DNA of 64,000 nt. Origin: a virus. Below are positions 44,894 to 54,147 of this stretch, in pieces. The notes under the pieces are model-generated. The model was given only the letters and a program-made list of their open reading frames with translations, searched no databases and was not told where the DNA came from. The DNA is taken from positions 1 through 64,000 of IMG/VR virus record IMGVR_UViG_3300009441_000008; one strand, 5' to 3'. Each line of letters opens with the position of its first letter. Position 1 is the first letter of the stretch. Both the position numbers and the translations under genes were made by a program.

Positions 44894-46165
44894 TTATTTT
44901 ATTTTTGACATTAATTCTTTCATTCTCGAGAATTGTGGACTTTCATATGCTTTTGACTCTGAAAGTACATCTTGAGATGAAGATGTTGTCGGATTATTTG
45001 AAGTGATCTTGTTTACCACTGATTCTGTTACGTTCTTAGACGAGTCTAATTCACCCTTAATTGTTTTATAGGTTGATTTAGATTCTGTTAAAGTTCCAAC
45101 AGTATCGAATCTCTTCAAAATATTTAATTTCTCATTACGAGTAGTTGAATGTTCAGTGAACAATCTTGTTGAATATGCTAAATTAGCATTAAACACAGCC
45201 ACCTCATTAAGTTTGTCTTTGAATAGAACTAACGCCTTTTTATATTCGCCGTTTTGTTTTCTCAAAGTCTTAACTTCTTCGTTGATTGATTTTGAACCAG
45301 ATTTGTATTTTGTCTTAGACTTAATACCCGCTCTAACCCCACCATGTGGATTAGATTTTGTTCTTGCCGCTTCGTCAACTTCTCCTTCTTGAGTGTCTTC
45401 CTCAGGAACCTCTAACTCAATTTCTTCCTCTTCAGAAAGGTCTTCGTCAGAAACTTCTTCAGAAACTTCTTCATCAGCAACTTCGTCATCACTTTCATCT
45501 AAGTCAATTTCATATACAACGTTGTCTTCTTCAGAATCATCTTCTTTGATTTCAGAATCATCACACCCTTCGGTACAATCTTCTTCTTCAGCAAGATCTT
45601 CATCAGCAACTTCGTCAGATACTTCATCTTCTAATTTGATAATGTATTCGTCGTCACCATCTTCAAGCTCAACGTTATCACCGTCTCTCTTAACTACTAT
45701 TCCATCCTCAGGTTTCATTGATTTGAATACCTTAAGAACTTCTTCGTCAGATGCGTCGGTCATATCAAGAACGTCTTGATCATCTTCTTCAGAATCAATT
45801 GCATCAAACACATCATCCACGTCAGAATCTAATTCATCCTCTGTGTCTAATTCGTCATCTACAACTTCATCCTCTAAATCAGGATCTTCGTCGTCCGCTG
45901 GCTCGTCGTTTATCGAAGTTTCGTCATCGTTTTCCTCATCTTCACTGTCAAATTGTTCTGCAGCTACTTCAGGTATACCTTGTTCGTCTTCTTTATTAAG
46001 ACTCAGATCTTCATCTGACTCTTCTTCTTCCATTGATTCTTTTAGCAATTCGTTTAGTTCTTCCTTCATGGTTGAAGCAAGTATACCTTTTGCGTTCGCT
46101 TTAACTGCCTCTTCAAGATCTTGTACTTGAAGCAATGCTTGTTCTAAAATGGATTTTTTACTCAT
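44894..46165 (-). CDS. Prohead core/scaffolding protein (gp22 position)
   Basis: A 423-residue protein, about half of it Asp/Glu/Ser (residues 40-265). A basic hinge follows (KSNPHGGVRAGIKSKTKYKS) and then a long helical region EEVKTLRKQNGEYKKALVLF. Sites fitting (I/L)xE recur toward the end (LTESK, LSESK), as expected for a core protein degraded by the prohead protease. It ends in the amphipathic helix FSRMKELMSKIK. It lies between protease and capsid genes as T4 gene 22 does. Confidence 0.75.
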   Translation of the reverse strand: MSKKSILEQALLQVQDLEEAVKANAKGILASTMKEELNELLKESMEEEESDEDLSLNKEDEQGIPEVAAEQFDSEDEENDDETSINDEPADDEDPDLEDEVVDDELDTEDELDSDVDDVFDAIDSEEDDQDVLDMTDASDEEVLKVFKSMKPEDGIVVKRDGDNVELEDGDDEYIIKLEDEVSDEVADEDLAEEEDCTEGCDDSEIKEDDSEEDNVVYEIDLDESDDEVADEEVSEEVSDEDLSEEEEIELEVPEEDTQEGEVDEAARTKSNPHGGVRAGIKSKTKYKSGSKSINEEVKTLRKQNGEYKKALVLFKDKLNEVAVFNANLAYSTRLFTEHSTTRNEKLNILKRFDTVGTLTESKSTYKTIKGELDSSKNVTESVVNKITSNNPTTSSSQDVLSESKAYESPQFSRMKELMSKIK

Positions 46166-46186
46166 TTGTTGTTTTTTTATTTATTA

Positions 46187-46193
46187 ATAAATA
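46187..46193 (-). promoter_or_regulatory. Late-type TATTTAT box for scaffold/capsid
   Basis: AGTATTTATTAATAAA on the minus strand, 21 nt before the scaffold ATG. No separate box is seen before the capsid ATG, which follows 28 nt after the scaffold stop. Confidence 0.5.
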
Positions 46194-46248
46194 CTTGTTA
46201 TTTAAGAAAAAATTACTTTTATGGTGTTCTGATCAATAATAAATTGAA

Positions 46249-46932
46249 TTATTTATTTAAAAATGTATCCATCTTACCCATTAATCTCGACATTCTATCA
46301 TCTACTATTGGTTTTTCCTCTATACTCTCGGCGTATTTTTCTCTATCTGAAGGATCGTTAAACACATAAGCACCAGGTGTTGATGGTGATGACACTAAGT
46401 CAAAACACACCAATTCGAAATCTTCCTGTACTATATTCTGTCCTCTTTCTGATTTTAATGACCCAACACCTCTTGAAGATATTCCCAATGTCACTCCATT
46501 CATAAGTAACATTGCGGCTTGGTCACCTTTAGTACTTACAATACCTGATTTTTTCCATCCAGGTGAAAGAAGTAATTTAATTTTTCCCATAAGTATCTTA
46601 CCGTCCCACCAAGTCTCGGTGATCGTGTGTGATACTCTATCTAAATCTATAAGTGAAGATGATGGGTGGTTTAGTTCGTTTAACGCACTCCCTTTGTCAA
46701 TAACATCCTTATACTTTTCCATTTCTCGTTTGAGAAGTTTCTCAGGATATATTCTACCGTTTTTATTTGGAGTGTCGTATTTCTGTAGAACAGCAAAAAG
46801 GATAATGTCTTCTGAGAAGTCCACACCCTTCATTTCTGTTATTACTGTTTTATTTTCATCAGGAGACACGAAACCCGCATCATATTCGATGAGAATTCCC
46901 CTACCTGTTTCTTTTGGACCTAATACTTTCAT
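46249..46932 (-). CDS. Prohead protease, T4 gp21-like (peptidase U9/S80)
   Basis: A 227-residue serine protease. The catalytic His is in GSALNELNHPSSS (His89) and the Ser in GVTLGISSRGVGSL (Ser152/153). VLQKYDTPNKNGRIYPEKLL and VSHTITETWWDGKILMGKIK are typical of the family. It cuts core proteins, capsid and itself at (I/L)xE sites during prohead maturation, and many neighbouring proteins carry such sites. Its own C-terminus may be trimmed. A late box lies about 20 nt upstream. Confidence 0.92.
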   Translation of the reverse strand: MKVLGPKETGRGILIEYDAGFVSPDENKTVITEMKGVDFSEDIILFAVLQKYDTPNKNGRIYPEKLLKREMEKYKDVIDKGSALNELNHPSSSLIDLDRVSHTITETWWDGKILMGKIKLLLSPGWKKSGIVSTKGDQAAMLLMNGVTLGISSRGVGSLKSERGQNIVQEDFELVCFDLVSSPSTPGAYVFNDPSDREKYAESIEEKPIVDDRMSRLMGKMDTFLNK

Positions 46933-46952
46933 GTATGAATAGTTTTATTACT

Positions 46953-46959
46953 ATAAATA
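46953..46959 (-). promoter_or_regulatory. Late-type TATTTAT box for prohead protease
   Basis: GTATTTATAGTAATAAAA on the minus strand, 20 nt before the ATG at 46932. Confidence 0.5.
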
Positions 46960-46973
46960 CATCGGTATCGAAG

Positions 46974-47399
46974 TTATTTTTTGTTTTTGTGAAAATTATA
47001 CAATAAATCGTTATTTAAACACTCGTCGATTATTCCAACCATAAGTGATTTCATATACAATTTAAGATCGTCGCTTTTAATTGATAAGTCTTTTAGAACA
47101 TATAATGTACATTCTAAATTCATAAACGATCTCTTTTCTTTTTTTATACCTTTAGTTCTAATGTCTAAATCGACAATAGACTGTGGTCGGAATGAATCAC
47201 TGTTCAATCCACTTATTAATCTTTTTATGCCATTTCTTGATGACCTAACTACTGCGTCGTAATCCGTACATTCCTCATCAGGTTCGAGCCAAGAATTTAA
47301 TTTTAAATATATAGTCTTTAAATCTTTGTGATTTATAGTTCCGTATCCAATCTTAACATCTTTGTAAGTACCTAAAGGAATAAATCTTCCTAATTTCAT
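46974..47399 (-). CDS. Conserved-looking structural gene neighbour, unknown
   Basis: A 141-residue protein (MKLGRFIPLGTYKDVKIGYG) with SFRPQSIVDLDIRTKGIKKE and NLECTLYVLKDLSIKSDDLK. Basic C-terminus. It lies between the protease and the 243-residue gene in the head module; a head assembly role is inferred from position only. Confidence 0.5.
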   Translation of the reverse strand: MKLGRFIPLGTYKDVKIGYGTINHKDLKTIYLKLNSWLEPDEECTDYDAVVRSSRNGIKRLISGLNSDSFRPQSIVDLDIRTKGIKKEKRSFMNLECTLYVLKDLSIKSDDLKLYMKSLMVGIIDECLNNDLLYNFHKNKK

Positions 47400-47472
47400 T
47401 TAACATGTTTATTCTTATTTATGGTGTTACTAAAATATACACATTTAAATTCGTAATAACAAATTTTTTCAT

Positions 47473-47481
47473 TATATTTAT
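47473..47481 (+). promoter_or_regulatory. Promoter box TATATTTAT upstream of bS21
   Basis: TATATTTA at 47473-47480 with TTC 20 nt before it (weak -33), overlapping TATTTAT at 47475-47481. It could be early, late or both. The ATG follows 14 nt downstream. Confidence 0.4.
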
Positions 47482-47495
47482 GTATATATCAAAAT

Positions 47496-47684
47496 ATGCT
47501 AATAATAAAAGTAACGAACAACAACATCGATCAGGCGATCAAGAAATTACGTCGTAAAGTAAAGAATGTGAAACAATTAAATTCACTTAGGAATAAGAAA
47601 CAACACATAAAACCTTCAGTCAGTAAAAGATTACAAAAACAAAAGGCGGTGTATATTCAAAAAATAAAAGATAAGGAGCAATAA
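47496..47684 (+). CDS. rpsU: Phage-encoded ribosomal protein bS21
   Basis: A 62-residue basic protein. MLIIKVTNNNIDQAIKKLRR matches the bS21 start (I-x-V-x-x-x-x-x-I-D-x-A-L-K-x-x-K-R-K). KQHIKPSVSKRLQKQKAVYI matches the conserved (Q/R)-x-x-x-KPS-x-x-(R/K)-x-x-x-x-KA-x-Y half. Length and spacing fit bacteroidotal bS21. The protein sits next to the 3' end of 16S rRNA on the small subunit; in Flavobacteriia bS21 with bS18 and bS6 hides the anti-Shine-Dalgarno. It is a lone plus-strand gene inside the minus-strand head module. Phage bS21 genes are known in other large phages. Confidence 0.88.
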   Translation: MLIIKVTNNNIDQAIKKLRRKVKNVKQLNSLRNKKQHIKPSVSKRLQKQKAVYIQKIKDKEQ

Positions 47685-47758
47685 AAAACCTCCACGATTG
47701 ATTATGATATTTCAAAAGTGAAGGTTTACACCTCTAAGGTAGCAACCGTCAAGGAAAT
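47685..47758. other. Short gap after bS21 with imperfect hairpin
   Basis: Contains AACCTCCAC and GTGAAGGTT about 25 nt apart (one mismatch), able to pair as a long-loop stem. No U run follows. Could be the bS21 mRNA 3' end or a processing site. Confidence 0.3.
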
Positions 47759-48490
47759 CTAATTTAAGTTCTCTAATAATTCTTCTAAACGATATAAGTT
47801 GTATTTCGTTTGTGTCATTTCGTTTATCTCCTTTTTTACCTCATCAGACTTAGATGTAAATCCATTGTCCACTTCAACTAAGGAATCTAAAGTACCGTTT
47901 ATTGATTCTTTTAATTCACCAAATTTAGTATTCAAATCCTCATTACTTATTGAGAGTATATCTTTTAATTTAGTTTTATCTTCTTCACTTAATGTTTTAT
48001 CAAAACTAATATTGAAGTTGTTTGTCAATACAGAATTTAGTAAACTTTCATTTACCCCTGTTTCTACTTTTAGTGTATCCGACACTTTACTTGTAGTTAA
48101 ATGTTCAACTAAGAATTTCTTAGCAATTACCTTTTCAGAAATATTACCTAACTTATCTTCTGTTGAAAGTCTATCTAAAGACTCATACAACTTATTTGAT
48201 TCAACGTTAGTATCAGTTAATGATTCGTTCATTTGGTTAAGTACAGTACTTACCTCAGAATGTCTTTCTTTTAAAACTTTAGATAGTTCTTCCACATATA
48301 ACTGTGCAGTTTCTTTATCGTCAAACGTTTTTGTTTCTAATTCCTCATAAAGGGAGTACATTTCTTTTAAAATCTCGTTCCCCATTATTGGTTTGAAGTG
48401 TTCCTTCAGGTTAGTTTTAAATTCACCCTTACCATAAGAGTTAGATAGTTTGTTTAAAACTTTGTTTTTTATATGTCCAAATGTTGTCAT
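47759..48490 (-). CDS. Helical head-module protein, unknown
   Basis: A 243-residue protein, nearly all helical with heptad patterns (residues 45-110 and 160-240). It has MNESLTDTN and VNESLLNS (xNES) sites and ends NLYRLEELLENLN, similar to other C-terminal helices in this module. It follows the portal gene by 2 nt, so it is co-transcribed. Candidate core or assembly protein. Confidence 0.55.
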   Translation of the reverse strand: MTTFGHIKNKVLNKLSNSYGKGEFKTNLKEHFKPIMGNEILKEMYSLYEELETKTFDDKETAQLYVEELSKVLKERHSEVSTVLNQMNESLTDTNVESNKLYESLDRLSTEDKLGNISEKVIAKKFLVEHLTTSKVSDTLKVETGVNESLLNSVLTNNFNISFDKTLSEEDKTKLKDILSISNEDLNTKFGELKESINGTLDSLVEVDNGFTSKSDEVKKEINEMTQTKYNLYRLEELLENLN

Positions 48491-48492
48491 AA

Positions 48493-50331
48493 TTATTCTT
48501 TTAATATGTCATTGAGTTTATTCTCTACCTCATAAATATTGCGTTGAGCCTTATCGATATCAAAAAGATCATCAAAATCTTTTGTTTCATCACCTAACAT
48601 ACCCAATATTTTAGATTTCTTACTTTCCGTTAATGTAGATTTACTTTTTTTCTTGTCTTCACTTAATGGTGCATCATCCATTGGAGGTGCGTCTGCACCA
48701 CCCATAGGAGGAGCTCCACCCATATCATCTCCACCACCATCCTCAGGTGCCATTGAATCGTCCATTGCTTGTCTATCCTTTTCAGGGATACCGTACTTCT
48801 TATCTACCTCATCAAACACACCAGTTCTCTTGATAATGTTTTGTGTGATACCTAATTCAGCACCAAGTGCTCTTTCAAGTCTTTGTTGTTGTAAATCAAG
48901 TACAACGTCATTATCACTCATACCAAGAATATTCTTCTTACCCCATGTGTGTGACACTGGTTGGATACCAATCTGAGATTGATCAGAAGTAGCATCTTTG
49001 TATAACGTAATCTTCTCTTTCCATTGTTCAATCCTTAATAAATCAGATTGTGCGGATGGATTGGTTAATGATAATGTAAAATTAGTAAGTTCATCTTCTA
49101 AACCTAAAAGATATAAATGTACTAATGCAATTTTATTTAACTCTTGAACAAGTGACTTCTGTATTCTATTAATCGTCCTTGCAAAACGTATATCCATTAA
49201 TGCTAATGTTTTACCATCACCAACAATTTCCTCAAACCCTAAGAACGCCTTTGGTATTCTTAGTGCCGCTAATAATTTCTTTTGAATGTACTCAATATCC
49301 GCAATCTCACCTAAGTTCTGTGCTCCTGGTAATGTTTCAATTGGATTTGTTTGAGATGGATCCCTTACAGGTATAAAATAATCTTGATCTACCGCCATTT
49401 GGTTGTATCTCATATCAACCTGTCCATTCGCAGGATCAACTACTTGATCTCTTTTGAATTTGTTTGCAACACGTTGTACATACGCCTCAATATCCTTATC
49501 GTCCATGTTACCCACGAACACTTTAAACACTCTTCTTTCGGGTGCTCTTGAAGTTCTATAGATTAACATCGCATCTTCTGCAAGAAGTAGTTGTTTCCAT
49601 ATACGTCTTACCTTATCCAACATTGATGTACCATATGGTAACTTTCTATCATCACCTAATAATCTGAAATGTGCAACTTCCCATGCTTGGAATTCCATAT
49701 CCTTATTTTTCCATGCAAAACGTAATTCACGTGTTTTCATGTTTACAGGTGTCTCGGCTTTGTGTACGTGAGACGCAGCACCTTCATGTCTTTCAATTTC
49801 AATGTTAGGTAACTGTTGACATCCAACAATTCCTTTTGATGGGTCAATCTTTAGATATACAAAGTTGTCACCGTACTTGGCAACTCCTCTACACCACATC
49901 TGTAAGTTTGTGTTAATGTCAAGTACGTTTTTAAATAAGTCATCTAAGATGTTAGTTACTCTTTTTGATTCAGAGTATATTGTTAGAATTTCTCCTTTTT
50001 CTGAAAGGGTTGTTGACTCTTCAGAATAGATATCTAACGATGCAGATATCTCAGGTGTGAACTCCATTGATTCGTAATCATAATATGCTGCCAATCTATT
50101 TGGTTCGTAATAAACCGATTGATTATATAGTGATTGGTCCATCTTGGCCCACTTGTCGGCAACGTATGTTGATTGTTTTGCTTGGAGTAACTCTCTTTCG
50201 TAGTCCTCTTTACTGTCTGTTTTTAACAGAGTATCTTTGTCGAAACGATATTGCGGTGGATTAGGGACATCATTTTGAAATCCGAACACCTTTGTTAACC
50301 TTTGATAAACTGTTAAGTTTTTGTTTGCCAT
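48493..50331 (-). CDS. Portal protein, T4 gp20-like
   Basis: A 612-residue protein; T4 gp20 is 524. Portal core features: LAAYYDYESMEFTPEISASLDIYSEEST near residue 80, MWCRGVAKYGDNFVYLKIDP, LPYGTSMLDKVRRIWKQLLL, MLIYRTSRAPERRVFKVFVG and EIADIEYIQKKLLAALRIPK. The last ~100 residues are a Gly/Pro/Asp-rich linker and a charged helix with LTESK and LSEDK sites. Twelve copies form the packaging vertex. A TATTTAT box sits 4 nt before the ATG. Confidence 0.94.
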   Translation of the reverse strand: MANKNLTVYQRLTKVFGFQNDVPNPPQYRFDKDTLLKTDSKEDYERELLQAKQSTYVADKWAKMDQSLYNQSVYYEPNRLAAYYDYESMEFTPEISASLDIYSEESTTLSEKGEILTIYSESKRVTNILDDLFKNVLDINTNLQMWCRGVAKYGDNFVYLKIDPSKGIVGCQQLPNIEIERHEGAASHVHKAETPVNMKTRELRFAWKNKDMEFQAWEVAHFRLLGDDRKLPYGTSMLDKVRRIWKQLLLAEDAMLIYRTSRAPERRVFKVFVGNMDDKDIEAYVQRVANKFKRDQVVDPANGQVDMRYNQMAVDQDYFIPVRDPSQTNPIETLPGAQNLGEIADIEYIQKKLLAALRIPKAFLGFEEIVGDGKTLALMDIRFARTINRIQKSLVQELNKIALVHLYLLGLEDELTNFTLSLTNPSAQSDLLRIEQWKEKITLYKDATSDQSQIGIQPVSHTWGKKNILGMSDNDVVLDLQQQRLERALGAELGITQNIIKRTGVFDEVDKKYGIPEKDRQAMDDSMAPEDGGGDDMGGAPPMGGADAPPMDDAPLSEDKKKSKSTLTESKKSKILGMLGDETKDFDDLFDIDKAQRNIYEVENKLNDILKE

Positions 50332-50335
50332 ATTA

Positions 50336-50342
50336 ATAAATA
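50336..50342 (-). promoter_or_regulatory. Late-type TATTTAT box, 4 nt before ATG
   Basis: TATTTAT-TAAT-ATG on the minus strand, before the portal gene. Confidence 0.5.
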
Positions 50343-50383
50343 TTATACTTTATAATATAAGGAAAATATATTAGTAAATAAAG

Positions 50384-52165
50384 TTATCTTGATCTATATG
50401 TTGATTTACCAAATAACCAATTATGTTCCATGTACTGTTCCTTACTCGCATCTTTCTGTCCTATTGGGTATGGTGACGGGTCAGTACTCATAGAACCAAT
50501 CGCGTCAAACGCAGTGCCATAGGAGTAAAACGACTTTTGAGTGTCATAAGTCCTTTCACTAAATACCCACGAATCTAACATTGCTTTGTTCGCTGTGTCG
50601 TTACGTTTTAACTGTGTAAAACAAATATCTCCAACATACATCGCAATTGACATCGCCATAATTGCGTCATCATGTGCTCCTTTCATGTGGTCAGGTCTAC
50701 CATTAACGTAAACAAATGTATTCAATTCATTTAATAGACGAGATGATTTTACTTTAAAACCATGTCTTAAGTTCTCTTCAAAACTTGCAACAATCTGAGT
50801 TCTCTTATTATTAAAACTAATACCAGGTATCTTCTCCTGTGCCTTTTTATTGTACTCCCACTTGTTTTGTGAGTTAACACCATCAATGTATTGGTCTTTG
50901 TAACCTAACTCCTGTAATTTACGAGATGTTGCAATACCCATACCACCTGTTATATCAGTTGCTACGAACGCATTATATAGTGTTCCCCATTTATAAACAA
51001 TAGAGGCTAAATCATCTGGTGGTATCATACCGACATATTCTAACACTTGTTCACCCTCATCAAAATCAATAATACATATTGAAGATGCATCGGCACTATC
51101 TCCACGAGAAACGTCAACACCCATTATATAACGATGTCCCATTACAGGTTCTTTCCAAACCCATAATGTCGCTTGCATATATTTCTCAATTGGTTCGGTA
51201 ATCATTGTTTTCCTAATCTTCTCTTGTACGGTATTTGATATAACACCATCACCCGAACCTAAGAAATCACATTCTAATTCCTGTGCAATTTTTCTCTTAT
51301 CGTACTTAAATTTCTTTGCCATATTCTCAAACCAATGAGAATAAGGTTTGTAACCTAATTCTTGTAATTCTTCGTATCGTTCCCAACCTTCATTAAGTGT
51401 AATGTCCTCATCAACATACTGTTCTCTATTTAACATGTAATGAATAACGTCATCAACCTTTAACCATTTAAGGTCACCAGCATAACGAGGATCTTTAAAC
51501 CACCTTAAATCGGTAATTTTAAAATCATTCATTTTTCTTAATGCTTGATCATATACACCGTAGTATATTGGGTCATAACCGTTAGGTGTTGAAATAAGTA
51601 TTACTTTACCACCCGTAGATAAGGATGCCATACATGCTCCCCAAAAATCATCACCAGCATCAATATACGCAGCTTCATCAAATACTAATACCGTTGGAGT
51701 GTATCCACGAAGTGCATCTGATGAGGTAGCAACCGCTTTAACTTCACAACCGTTATTCATTCTAAAACGACTCTCTGAATTCTTATCAGGTGAAAACCCA
51801 ACATTCATCCACTCGGGCCATTGATCTAAAAAACCTCGAACCTTATTAGCCATCTCAATCGCAGTATCACGTTTGTTGGCAATAATTAGAATTCTTTCGG
51901 GGTTGGTGGGTTTTGCGGTTTGAATTCTTTTAGATAACCAAGCTGCGGTTACTGTAGATACACCCGCTTGTCTGTACTTACGGGTAATGTTTTCATTATA
52001 GTTATCGTAATCATGTATAAGTTCAATTTGATCTGGAAATAACTCTAACGGCACATACTTTTTCTGTGTATTGTCAAATGTTTGTAAATACGTTTTAAGA
52101 GCATAAGGAGTATCCTTCATGATCTTAGCGTATTCCTTAAGTTGTATTAGTTTATTCTTATCCAT
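50384..52165 (-). CDS. Terminase large subunit, T4 gp17-like
   Basis: A 593-residue protein; T4 gp17 is 610. The ATPase has Walker A RKYRQAGVST (residues 63-71), Walker B VLVFDEAAYID (Glu164) and a coupling motif ILISTPNGYDPIYYG. The nuclease domain opens IMGVDVSRGDSADASSICII near 345 and continues with ATDITGGMGIA and the late acidic site HDDAIMAMSIAMYVG. It pumps and cuts DNA at the portal. It lies upstream of the portal gene on the minus strand. A strong bidirectional terminator separates it from the head-protein genes further upstream. Confidence 0.96.
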   Translation of the reverse strand: MDKNKLIQLKEYAKIMKDTPYALKTYLQTFDNTQKKYVPLELFPDQIELIHDYDNYNENITRKYRQAGVSTVTAAWLSKRIQTAKPTNPERILIIANKRDTAIEMANKVRGFLDQWPEWMNVGFSPDKNSESRFRMNNGCEVKAVATSSDALRGYTPTVLVFDEAAYIDAGDDFWGACMASLSTGGKVILISTPNGYDPIYYGVYDQALRKMNDFKITDLRWFKDPRYAGDLKWLKVDDVIHYMLNREQYVDEDITLNEGWERYEELQELGYKPYSHWFENMAKKFKYDKRKIAQELECDFLGSGDGVISNTVQEKIRKTMITEPIEKYMQATLWVWKEPVMGHRYIMGVDVSRGDSADASSICIIDFDEGEQVLEYVGMIPPDDLASIVYKWGTLYNAFVATDITGGMGIATSRKLQELGYKDQYIDGVNSQNKWEYNKKAQEKIPGISFNNKRTQIVASFEENLRHGFKVKSSRLLNELNTFVYVNGRPDHMKGAHDDAIMAMSIAMYVGDICFTQLKRNDTANKAMLDSWVFSERTYDTQKSFYSYGTAFDAIGSMSTDPSPYPIGQKDASKEQYMEHNWLFGKSTYRSR

Positions 52166-52171
52166 ATCATT

Positions 52172-52205
52172 ATATACAAAAAAAAGTGGTCAATGGACCA
52201 CTTTT
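52172..52205. terminator. Bidirectional terminator
   Basis: Stem AAAAGTGGTC/GACCACTTTT with a 4-nt loop, flanked by A and T runs. It ends transcription of the 52211-55867 operon just before the terminase start, so terminase must rely on readthrough or an unrecognised promoter. Confidence 0.75.
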
Positions 52206-52210
52206 GTACT

Positions 52211-53545
52211 TTATACGGTTGGTCCGTCATCGTCATCATCAGGAGAAAGTGATATTCCGAGTGAACCTAATAAGTTATCAAACCCACTTGATTCATCGTC
52301 TTTTCCGTATTCTCTTTCGTATTCGTCTTCTTCATAATCTTCACTTTGTAAATCAGTGATGATTTGGTCAACCATGTTACTTATAATCTCTTTACCTAAA
52401 TTACTACCTTTCAATATTTCTCTTGAAACTTTAAAAAATTCATCATTATCTAAGGATGAGAATCTTGAGAATAAGTAATTTTGGATGTGTTTCAATTCCT
52501 CACCCATAATTTTTTCAGGATAAGACTCTCTAAATTTTTCCCAAATAACAGGACCTAACCTTAAATCCCATATCTCCGATGGTAAAGTATCTGTCGAATT
52601 CATAACCATCTCAGCGGCACGAGGATCGTCAGGTAAACCTTTAGTTCCCATAACTTCCATAACACCTTTAATGAGTTCGTGAATTAATGCTGGAAAAAAT
52701 ACTGCAGTTGCTCTAACTGTTGGAGGATCTGTTTCAGTATCAACCTCTTCTTTACCCGCAAAACTTTCACCTTCCATACCTTTTTGTAAAACATCATCAG
52801 GTAATATCCAATACATAAGATCGTTTACTGACATTAATATACCGTACTGAGTAAGGATGTTAGGGTTTTTTTCTTCTAATTCCGTCGCAACTAATTCAAA
52901 CATGTAATGTCCTTTTTTGGATGACCCTTGAATTAATGAATTTATAAATCTTCTTTTAGCCGTCTCTTGATCAAACTGTTCAAATGCGTCGATAAAATCT
53001 TCCACATCATCTTCAGCTTCATCAGCATCAACACCAAATTGTTGTTGTACTTCTTCTTCACTTGGTTCTTCACCTTGTTGTTGGAAACCTTCAGGTGAAA
53101 TTTCACCCATACCAACTAACTTAGCATCAAATTGTAATGATCCTTCAGGTAATGCCATTTCTTTCTTGACTAATTCTACCGCTAAATTCTCTAAATATTC
53201 TTTGTGTTCTGATTCGAACTGTAAAACACTACTTAACATTTGTTGCATAGTACCTACAAGAGACATGAATGTACCTTGATCGGTAACATTACCTTCGGTA
53301 CCCGTATATCGTTTTACCTTCTCCACAACGTCTTTAAATCTCTTAGACGCCAATAACTCTTCCCAATTAGATGGTAACCCATCAGGGGTATCTTGTGGAA
53401 ACGCAGGGTTATCTTTATAAGGTGTGTCTTGTGTTGAAAGTTTATCCTCAAGACCTGGTTCTATTCTTTCAGGGTTATTACCATAATCTACTGGCATTTC
53501 CTTAATGTTTTTAATTGTTTCTAAAAGTGATTTTTTATTAATCAT
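52211..53545 (-). CDS. Head-module structural protein, unknown
   Basis: A 444-residue protein. A targeting-like N-terminus MINKKSLLETIKNIKEMPVD, an acidic Gln-rich stretch (residues 150-195), a helical core (GHYMFELVATELEEKNPNIL, AVFFPALIHELIKGVMEVMG) and an acidic tail. No family recognised. It overlaps the next upstream gene's stop by 4 nt. Position upstream of terminase and portal suggests a core or virion protein. Confidence 0.55.
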   Translation of the reverse strand: MINKKSLLETIKNIKEMPVDYGNNPERIEPGLEDKLSTQDTPYKDNPAFPQDTPDGLPSNWEELLASKRFKDVVEKVKRYTGTEGNVTDQGTFMSLVGTMQQMLSSVLQFESEHKEYLENLAVELVKKEMALPEGSLQFDAKLVGMGEISPEGFQQQGEEPSEEEVQQQFGVDADEAEDDVEDFIDAFEQFDQETAKRRFINSLIQGSSKKGHYMFELVATELEEKNPNILTQYGILMSVNDLMYWILPDDVLQKGMEGESFAGKEEVDTETDPPTVRATAVFFPALIHELIKGVMEVMGTKGLPDDPRAAEMVMNSTDTLPSEIWDLRLGPVIWEKFRESYPEKIMGEELKHIQNYLFSRFSSLDNDEFFKVSREILKGSNLGKEIISNMVDQIITDLQSEDYEEDEYEREYGKDDESSGFDNLLGSLGISLSPDDDDDGPTV

Positions 53546-54147
53546 TCCGCCGCTTGTTTTAATTCAATACCTAATGATGCAAAACTTAGTTGTTTTGGTA
53601 ACACCGCTTTAGGTTTTGGTTTATGTTTTGGTTCAAACGGATTTTCTCTTTTTGGTTTACCTGGTTTTGTTGTTGGTTTCTCCCTTACAGGAGCATCCGT
53701 ATCAGGTTCGGATGGTTGAGGTGATTGTTCATCAACTATATTACCATCTGAACTAAACATTCTTTTAGAGTCTCCTAACGCATCTGCACTATCAGATAAT
53801 GAACCAATCATTTCATACATCTCTTTCTTTGTTGTTACTTCAGGGTGGTAGTTAGATTTAACTAAACCTTCAACCCATTCGTTCACTTCATTAGTTTCGC
53901 AACAACATGGTTCTTTTTCACACACTTCACATAATTCACCAACAGAATCTTCTTCGTAAGTAACAAATGCTTGTCCACCTTTTTTAGCTTGATCTATTGA
54001 TGGTTTATCGTCTTTAGGTATGTTAAGTGTTTCTTCCGATAAAACTCTCTCAGATAGGTCTTTTAGTTGTTTATCTGTTAGGTTTGAAAGTAATTTCTCA
54101 CTTAAACCTTCATTCATAAGTTTTTTTACTAATTCTGGTCTTTTCAT
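53542..54147 (-). CDS. Protein with Cys cluster and Pro/Lys tail
   Basis: A 201-residue protein. The N-terminal helix (MKRPELVKKLMNEGLSEKLL) has LMNEG and LSEK sites. A Cys cluster ELCEVCEKEPCCCETNE at residues 70-87 could bind zinc. The C-terminal third is low-complexity Pro/Lys (KPGKPKRENPFEPKHKPKPK). Translationally coupled on both sides (4-nt overlaps). Function unknown; likely head-associated. Confidence 0.5.
   Translation of the reverse strand: MKRPELVKKLMNEGLSEKLLSNLTDKQLKDLSERVLSEETLNIPKDDKPSIDQAKKGGQAFVTYEEDSVGELCEVCEKEPCCCETNEVNEWVEGLVKSNYHPEVTTKKEMYEMIGSLSDSADALGDSKRMFSSDGNIVDEQSPQPSEPDTDAPVREKPTTKPGKPKRENPFEPKHKPKPKAVLPKQLSFASLGIELKQAAE

Noticed and set aside
45358-46130. Several plus-strand Ser- or Leu-rich ORFs opposite the scaffold gene
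   Set aside because: They mirror the Asp/Glu-rich low-complexity region of the minus-strand scaffold protein.
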